Positions 7,562 to 12,385 of a DNA stretch of 12,385 nucleotides are shown here, in pieces. Below the pieces are notes generated by a model that was not told where the DNA came from, did not search any database, and saw only the letters and a program-made list of their open reading frames with translations. The stretch comes from Actinomycetota bacterium (GTDB taxonomy: Bacteria; Actinomycetota; Humimicrobiia; Humimicrobiales; Humimicrobiaceae), in contig JAGYOJ010000023.1 in NCBI GenBank assembly GCA_018399435.1, positions 1 through 12,385 of the forward strand. The letters are read 5' to 3'. Within the stretch, counting starts at the first letter, position 1, and each line of letters starts with the position of its first letter. A program made the position numbers and the translations under genes.

Positions 7562-8602
7562 ATGGAAAGGGTCTTATTGGAGAGAAGAGGCAGAAAAGAA
7601 TCAATAATAACGCTAATAGTAATGATAATTGTTGCTGCAGTTATTGTTAGCTGGTTAACGGGGCTCTGGAGCTGTGAGAGCGGAAGAAAAGATTTATCAG
7701 AAGAAGAAAAATTAAGCATAGCTGATTATGTAAATTCAGTCTCTGTCCTTATACAGCAGTCAAATAAGATTTCATTTAACTTTTTTATAACCATAGAAAA
7801 AGTAGAAGATATATCACGGGAAGAGCTTGACGACACCCTTTCTGAAATTATTGAAGAAAGCAAGGTTGTATCAGAAAATTGCAAGGAGCTTAACCCCCCG
7901 CAAAACTTTGAGGTGGCCCATGGATACCTTGAATTAGTATTGGATATTAGAAATAATACTTATGAGAATTTTAAGCCTGCCTTATTTAATGCCTTACAGG
8001 ATATAGATTTGGATATTTCAAGCTCGCAAATTACAAACTCTTTCCTTTATATGTTCATGAGTGATGAGATATATAAATATTTCCAGGATGAACTGAAAAA
8101 AGCAGGAGAAGATATCGGGATAAGCAATCTAACCATTATTGATTCCAAGGTTTTAAAGGATAGAAACCTAACTGATACGCAGAGCGTATTGGATTTTATT
8201 TCTGACATAAAAAAAGTAACTAATCTACAGGAGAGGAGAGGGGTTGCAGTTATTTCACAAAGCATAGAGTTTGACCCAAAAATAATAAATGAAAATGATG
8301 ATTACCTGATATTGGCAAATGGTTCTGAAGTTAGTGTAACTATTTTAGTGGAAAACCAGGGAAATATTGTAGAAAAAGATGTTAATGTGCTCATGATTTA
8401 CAGGTCCCAGGATAATCCTATTGAAGAAAAAAATTACATTATATCTTCAATTAATCCTTCTGAACAAAAAGCAGTAACCATAAGCGGTTTTCCTGCTTAT
8501 CCCGGAAGAAAATGTGAACTAGAGATAACTGCAGGGCCTGTACCCAATGAAGCATTGCTTACCAATAATACTGTAATTTATAAATTCATGATAGAAAATT
8601 AA
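7562..8602 (+). CDS. Membrane-anchored protein with C-terminal CARDB/Ig-like domain
   Basis: 346 residues from the ATG. It has a short basic N-terminus (RRGRK), one membrane helix (about residues 14-35) and a Cys at 38, then a long helical region (about 45-190) containing CKELNPPQNFEVAHGYLELV. A beta-rich C-terminal domain (about 245-346) has the CARDB/DUF11-like pattern: NGSEVSVTILVENQGN, then VLMIYRS, and LTNNTVIYKF near the end. So it is anchored in the cytoplasmic membrane with the bulk outside. No Shine-Dalgarno precedes the ATG; GGAAAGGG (7564-7571) lies 5 bases before an in-frame TTG at 7577, so the true protein may start there (341 residues). The next gene begins 8 bases after its stop, so they are an operon. 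I do not recognise the helical part; binding to envelope sugars or proteins is a guess from the CARDB-like fold. Confidence 0.8.
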   Translation: MERVLLERRGRKESIITLIVMIIVAAVIVSWLTGLWSCESGRKDLSEEEKLSIADYVNSVSVLIQQSNKISFNFFITIEKVEDISREELDDTLSEIIEESKVVSENCKELNPPQNFEVAHGYLELVLDIRNNTYENFKPALFNALQDIDLDISSSQITNSFLYMFMSDEIYKYFQDELKKAGEDIGISNLTIIDSKVLKDRNLTDTQSVLDFISDIKKVTNLQERRGVAVISQSIEFDPKIINENDDYLILANGSEVSVTILVENQGNIVEKDVNVLMIYRSQDNPIEEKNYIISSINPSEQKAVTISGFPAYPGRKCELEITAGPVPNEALLTNNTVIYKFMIEN

Positions 8603-8610
8603 GGAGAGAT

Positions 8611-9606
8611 ATGAAAATTAGAGAAAATATTGAATTTGGGACAACTATTGCATTATGGGCCCAATGCCCTGACAGGTTTTTATCCCAGGGGTATAAAGGT
8701 TCTTCGACTTTTGAAGATAAGATTAAACTTATTTCAAAAAATAAGGATTTTAAAGGTGTAGACCTATACGGGGATTGGGATGTCAACAGGGATAATGTAG
8801 ACGAGGTAAAAGAAATACTTGAAAAATATAATTTAAAAACATACATAGTTACAGCAGATGTAAATTCTCTTCCAGAATTTGGAAGGGGATCTATTGCTTC
8901 CCCAATTAAAGAATCCAGGGAGCTGGGCTATAAAAAGGTAATGGAGGCAATAGATTTAGCGGAGATACTAAATTCGGATATGGTTAATTTATGGTTTGGC
9001 CAGGACGGCTATGACTATCCTTTCCAGATTGATTACATATGGGGATGGCAGCAGGTAATAAATACAATTTCTGATGCAGCGGATTATGCGGCAGAGAAAA
9101 ATATAAAAATTGCGCTTGAATATAAGCCAAGAGAACCAAGGACACATATATTTACAGCATCTGCGGCTAAAATGTTGTTTGCAGCAGAAAGGGCTGGAAA
9201 AGATAATGTAGGAATTCTTATTGACACAGGCCATGGCTATACAGCAGGCGAGAATATTTCAGAGTCAGTAGCTATCTGCCAGCTAGCAGGGGATAAGCTA
9301 TTTTATGTCCATGTTAATGATAATTACAAGGTATGGGATGATGACATGATGGTAGGCTCTATACATCCTTTCGAGATGATAGAGTTTATGTATTGGCTTG
9401 AAAAAGTAAATTATGGTGGCCCGATAGTATTAGACATGTTTCCGTTTAGGGAAGATGCATATGATGCTTCAAAAGAATCAGTTGATTTTATAAAAAGGGT
9501 AAGACAACTTTTATCAGAAATAGATGAAGAAGAAATAAAAGCCCTGTTAAAAGAGCAAAATGGGACAAAATCTATCAGGATGTTAAGGAAATATTTCTTA
9601 AAATAA
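8611..9606 (+). CDS. Xylose isomerase-like TIM-barrel sugar isomerase/epimerase
   Basis: 331 residues, a complete AP-endonuclease-2/xylose-isomerase-like barrel; it is soluble with no signal. Such enzymes isomerise or epimerise sugars using a divalent metal. Likely metal and active-site residues are visible in order: Glu170 (ALEYKPREPR), Asp205 and His208 (LIDTGHGY), His234 with Asp237 (HVNDN), the acidic cluster Asp243-245 after Trp242 and Asp275 (VLDMFPFRED). The Glu-Asp-His-Asp order and the DxxH spacing resemble L-rhamnose isomerase of the P. stutzeri type and D-tagatose epimerase relatives, but the substrate cannot be read from this. AAGGAGAG just before the ATG supports the start. It follows the membrane CARDB-like gene by 8 bases and must share its transcript. 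No sugar kinase, aldolase or transporter is in the window. Confidence 0.85.
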   Translation: MKIRENIEFGTTIALWAQCPDRFLSQGYKGSSTFEDKIKLISKNKDFKGVDLYGDWDVNRDNVDEVKEILEKYNLKTYIVTADVNSLPEFGRGSIASPIKESRELGYKKVMEAIDLAEILNSDMVNLWFGQDGYDYPFQIDYIWGWQQVINTISDAADYAAEKNIKIALEYKPREPRTHIFTASAAKMLFAAERAGKDNVGILIDTGHGYTAGENISESVAICQLAGDKLFYVHVNDNYKVWDDDMMVGSIHPFEMIEFMYWLEKVNYGGPIVLDMFPFREDAYDASKESVDFIKRVRQLLSEIDEEEIKALLKEQNGTKSIRMLRKYFLK

Positions 9607-9636
9607 TTATTTAATAAAGTAAAAATTTGAATAAAG

Positions 9637-9666
9637 GTTTTATAAAACAGAAATATAAGTTATAAT
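9637..9666 (+). promoter_or_regulatory. Probable promoter of the M23 gene with adjacent palindrome
   Basis: A consensus TATAAT box (9661-9666) would start transcription near 9673, about 25 bases before the M23 ATG. The -35 region is weak (TTTTAT or TTTATA at 16-17 bases). It falls within a perfect 12-base palindrome, GTTTTATAAAAC (9637-9648), which could be an operator or a chance AT-rich match. Confidence 0.4.
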
Positions 9667-9697
9667 ATGTGGCAAATTTGTAAATCTATGGATATTT

Positions 9698-10642
9698 ATG
9701 GAAGATAAAAAAAGTAAGTCGTTTACGATACTTTTAATATCTGATGCTAAATCAAAGATAAAAAAGTTTAAAATTTCTTTTAATTTTCTAAGGACTCTCT
9801 ATGTTTTAGGCATAGTAATGCTTGCGGCAATAATAATTCTTGTGTCTAACCTTTTTATAACCCATCAAAAACTTGAAGAAAAAATTGCTGAAATAGAAAG
9901 AATTGAATATAAAATAAATTACAAGACGGTTGAGCTTGAGAGCCTTGAAAAGAAGACAACTGAAATAGAAACTAAAACCAAAATTCTAGAAAATTATCTA
10001 AAAGAGGTAGAAGAGCTTGACCAAGTAGTTAGGGACATAACAGGTAAAGGCGGTTTTGGGGAAGAAGTAGCAGTATATAATACAGACCTAAATGCTGACA
10101 TAGAACTTGAAAGCAATCCTGAAGAGGTATTTTTCTATACTATGGATCAGGAACAAGAGTTAGATGATATCGATGCATTACTTGACGAGCTTTTAAAAGT
10201 TGCCCCAGGCCTTTCAGAAAAATTATCTGAAGACAAGCAAAATATTGAAGATTATATATATTTGATGGAGCATACCCCATCAATATGGCCTACCTGGGGA
10301 AGGCTTACATCCCTTTTTGGTGAGCGAAGATGGGGCCATACCCATAAAGGTTTAGATATTGCTAATGCTGTTGGAACCCCTATAAATACTACAGCCAGCG
10401 GGATAGTCATTTATGCAGGATATCATGGCGGCTATGGCAGAAAAGTAATGGTTTTCCATGGTTTTGGCTATACTACTGTTTATGCACATTTGAGCAAAAT
10501 AAATGTAGAGGTGGGAGATGAAGTGGAACAAGGCGATGTTATAGGAACCATGGGCAATACAGGAAGAAGCACTGGACCACACCTGCATTATGAAGTGCTT
10601 GTGGAAGGAATTCCTAAAAATCCACAGGATTTCTTGCCTTAA
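9698..10642 (+). CDS. Membrane-anchored M23 (LytM-type) peptidoglycan endopeptidase
   Basis: 314 residues. The N-terminus (FTILLISDAKSKIKKFKI) is of the kind common in M23 membrane proteins. It is followed by a membrane helix (about 31-54), a coiled coil (about 57-110), an acidic linker and a complete C-terminal LytM domain (about 205-314). All catalytic positions are present: the HxxxD zinc motif His216/Asp220 (HKGLD), His264 (YAHLSK) and the HxH pair His295/His297 (GPHLHYEV). It should therefore be an active zinc endopeptidase on the outer face, cutting cross-bridge or stem peptides, rather than a degenerate EnvC-like activator. The ATG lacks a strong ribosome site, but an earlier ATG (9688) is followed by a stop after six codons. 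The exporter genes start 35 bases downstream with no visible terminator between. Confidence 0.9.
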   Translation: MEDKKSKSFTILLISDAKSKIKKFKISFNFLRTLYVLGIVMLAAIIILVSNLFITHQKLEEKIAEIERIEYKINYKTVELESLEKKTTEIETKTKILENYLKEVEELDQVVRDITGKGGFGEEVAVYNTDLNADIELESNPEEVFFYTMDQEQELDDIDALLDELLKVAPGLSEKLSEDKQNIEDYIYLMEHTPSIWPTWGRLTSLFGERRWGHTHKGLDIANAVGTPINTTASGIVIYAGYHGGYGRKVMVFHGFGYTTVYAHLSKINVEVGDEVEQGDVIGTMGNTGRSTGPHLHYEVLVEGIPKNPQDFLP

Positions 10643-10677
10643 ATCATATTTTATACATTAAATTTTATTTTAATTAG

Positions 10678-11598
10678 ATGAACAAAATAGTAGAGGTTAA
10701 GGGCTTAACCAAAAATTATGGCAATTTTAGTGCTCTAGCTGAAATCAGCTTTGATATTATAGAAGGTGAAATATTTGGGCTGCTCGGCCCTAATGGCGCA
10801 GGCAAAACCACAACGGTTGAAATAATAGAAGGCTTAAGGAAAGCTGACAGCGGCTCTGTTTATGTATCCGGTTTTAACGCATTTAAACAAACAGAAAAAA
10901 TAAAAGAAATAATTGGCGTGCAGCTCCAAAGCACTTCTATGTATGACAGGATTCGTGTAGAAGAAGCTATAGAGCTTTTTGGGGGATATTATAAAAATTG
11001 CATTCCCGCGAAAAGGATTCTTAAGCTAATATCACTAGAAGAGAAGAGAAATTCATTTTATTTTACACTATCAGGCGGTCAAAAGCAGCGGCTGGCTATA
11101 GGATTAGCATTGGTAAATGACCCTGAAATACTATTTCTGGATGAACCCACAACCGGGCTTGATCCCCAGGCAAGAAGAAATGTTTGGGATATAATACAGA
11201 ATTTAAAAAAAGAAGGAAAAACTATAATCCTTACAACCCATTATATGGAAGAAGCTGAAAGGCTATGCAATAGGGTTGGAATAATTGACCAGGGTAAAAT
11301 AATTGCAATGGATACTCCGGATAATTTAATTTCAGATGCTGGATTGGATTCATCAGTTGAATTTAATACAAGCAAAAAAGAATTTAATGAGGTTATAGGA
11401 AAGCTAACCGGAGTATCAAATAGCTTTAGGGATAATAATGGCAAGTATATTATTTATACTAAAAATCCTTCTACAGTACTCAAGGAGCTGGCTAGATTTT
11501 CTGAAAAGGGGAGTATCAACATAGAAAATATTTCAACTAAAAAAGCAACTCTGGAAGATGTGTTTTTAAAAATAACAGGCAGGAAACTAAGAGAATGA
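10678..11598 (+). CDS. ABC-2 type exporter, ATP-binding subunit
   Basis: 306 residues, a DrrA/CcmA-like ATPase. Walker A GPNGAGKT is at 37-44, the Q-loop is near Gln82, the signature is LSGGQ (131-135), Walker B ILFLDE is at 151-156, the D-loop is at about 158-162 and the switch His188 is in TTHYMEEAE. A C-terminal extension (about 215-306) fits the DUF4162-like tail of this subfamily and ends in ATLEDVFLKITGR. There is no recognisable ribosome site before the ATG, although N-terminal homology to the family (VEVKGLTKNYG) fixes the start. It overlaps the permease gene by ATGA, so the two are translationally coupled and form one transporter at the cytoplasmic membrane. Substrate unknown: drugs, lipids, polysaccharides and peptides all occur in this family. 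Confidence 0.92.
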   Translation: MNKIVEVKGLTKNYGNFSALAEISFDIIEGEIFGLLGPNGAGKTTTVEIIEGLRKADSGSVYVSGFNAFKQTEKIKEIIGVQLQSTSMYDRIRVEEAIELFGGYYKNCIPAKRILKLISLEEKRNSFYFTLSGGQKQRLAIGLALVNDPEILFLDEPTTGLDPQARRNVWDIIQNLKKEGKTIILTTHYMEEAERLCNRVGIIDQGKIIAMDTPDNLISDAGLDSSVEFNTSKKEFNEVIGKLTGVSNSFRDNNGKYIIYTKNPSTVLKELARFSEKGSINIENISTKKATLEDVFLKITGRKLRE

Positions 11599-12338
11599 AA
11601 GTATTTGGCAGGCAAATATTATTAGAAACAAAATTATTTTTTAGAAGGAAAGATGACCTTTTCTGGACCCTAGCTTTCCCAATGTTTTTTATGGTTCTGT
11701 ATGGTTTGATATATGGGGATATAATCTGGGATGATTACGGGCTTAGGGCTGTAGATTATATGCTTTCAGGAATTATAGTAATGGCTCTAATGGTCACAGG
11801 AATTATGGCTACGGCGACTGGGTTGGTGGAAGAACGAGAAAAGGGCATTTACAGGAGGTTTTCTGTAACTCCTTTAAAAAGGCATACAGTAATTGGTGGA
11901 CAAATAATACAGCGCTACATGATTATGCTGCTCCAAACTATATTGCTGCTAGTAGTAGGCATTTTTGCTTTTAAAATTAATATAGAAGGAAACTATTTTT
12001 TATTCTGGTTAATATTAACTATAGGGGCAATTTGCTTTTTATCTATTGGTTTTTTGCTTGCGAGCTTTATTAAAAGTGCCAGGGCAGCAACTCCCATTTG
12101 CATGGCAGTATTTTTTATGTTTATGTTTTTGGGTGGTATTTTTTTCCCTTTAAGCATAATGCCGGGTTTCCTGCAAACTTTTGCTAAAGTATTACCTTCC
12201 ACTCATTTAAATGATGCATTTAGAATGGTGGTACTAGAGGGAAAGGGAATTAGCCAAATATTAAAGGAACTTTTAATAGTAAGCGCCTGGCTTATTGGAA
12301 GCCTTGGGTTGTCTATTAAATTTTTTAAATGGGAATAA
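11595..12338 (+). CDS. ABC-2 type exporter, permease subunit
   Basis: 247 residues, normal for a DrrB/YadH-like ABC2 membrane protein with six predicted membrane segments (roughly residues 20-38, 54-76, 106-127, 133-157, 166-190 and 225-243). The cytosolic coupling segment EEREKGIYRRFSVTPLKRH (about 78-96) is typical of the family and follows the second helix. The loop LSIMPGFLQTFAKVLPSTH before the last helix also fits. The start codon is inside the ATPase stop (ATGA, 4-base overlap). Two copies, or one copy with another permease, would pair with the ATPase. No dedicated substrate gene is visible. After the stop come 22 AT-rich bases before a possible next gene. Confidence 0.92.
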   Translation: MKVFGRQILLETKLFFRRKDDLFWTLAFPMFFMVLYGLIYGDIIWDDYGLRAVDYMLSGIIVMALMVTGIMATATGLVEEREKGIYRRFSVTPLKRHTVIGGQIIQRYMIMLLQTILLLVVGIFAFKINIEGNYFLFWLILTIGAICFLSIGFLLASFIKSARAATPICMAVFFMFMFLGGIFFPLSIMPGFLQTFAKVLPSTHLNDAFRMVVLEGKGISQILKELLIVSAWLIGSLGLSIKFFKWE

Positions 12339-12360
12339 AATTTAATTTTTTTGAGGCTGC

Positions 12361-12385
12361 ATGTTAACAACCCTTTATAATACCT
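12361..12385 (+). CDS. Possible start of another gene (cut by window edge)
   Basis: ATG at 12361 opens an in-frame run (MLTTLYNT) to the edge, and GAGG (12353-12356) lies 4 bases upstream. Only eight codons are visible, so this could be chance. The same bases contain TATAAT (12376-12381) with TTGAGG 19 bases before it, so they may instead be a promoter. Confidence 0.25.

Noticed and set aside
9698..12338. FtsEX-EnvC-like divisome module
   Set aside because: The permease has the ABC-2 exporter architecture, not the FtsX fold with its large extracellular loop, and the M23 domain keeps its catalytic residues.

Overview
AT-rich bacterial chromosomal DNA (about two thirds A+T by eye) with ATA- and AGA/AGG-heavy codon use. 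It carries ten intact, recognisable or partly recognisable genes and two uncharacterised envelope proteins, plus one clearly decayed gene and partial genes at the edges. Lipoprotein signals, a DUF948/YtxH-like pair, an M23 cell-wall hydrolase, lipoate scavenging and a TreT-type trehalose glycosyltransferase point to a bacterium with a peptidoglycan envelope, probably from a poorly cultured AT-rich lineage. The window gives no marker for a phylum. I see no tRNA, rRNA, transposase, integrase, phage gene or CRISPR array.

Layout. Bases 3-215 hold the C-terminal end of an unrecognised plus-strand protein, which contains a perfect 11-bp-arm hairpin. Bases 216-477 show nothing convincing. Bases 478 to about 1567 (minus strand) are the wreck of a roughly 360-codon secreted lipoprotein gene: a readable lipoprotein signal peptide and long protein-like stretches are broken by nonsense codons of all three kinds and several frameshifts. 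Next come a DUF948/YtxH-like pair (plus) and, converging on it with a 7-base overlap, treT (minus). A small lipoprotein gene plus lplA (plus) converges with a 4-base overlap on msrB, which is the second gene of a pepF-msrB unit (minus).

The right half is all plus strand. A good sigma70-type promoter precedes a membrane-anchored protein with a C-terminal CARDB/Ig-like domain, followed 8 bases later by a xylose-isomerase-like TIM-barrel sugar isomerase. Then come an M23 endopeptidase with its own TATAAT box and a two-gene ABC-2 exporter whose ATPase and permease overlap by ATGA. At the extreme right is either the start of another gene or a promoter.

How it fits together. The content is mostly housekeeping and envelope: cofactor salvage (lplA), oxidative protein repair (msrB), peptide turnover (pepF), compatible solute or sugar metabolism (treT, TIM-barrel isomerase), cell-wall remodelling (M23) and export (ABC-2). 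I found no convincing new defence or mobile system. The most informative points are the decayed lipoprotein, a helical pattern shared by the two uncharacterised envelope proteins, a probable TTG start, and the absence of visible intrinsic terminators with antisense-overlapping gene ends.
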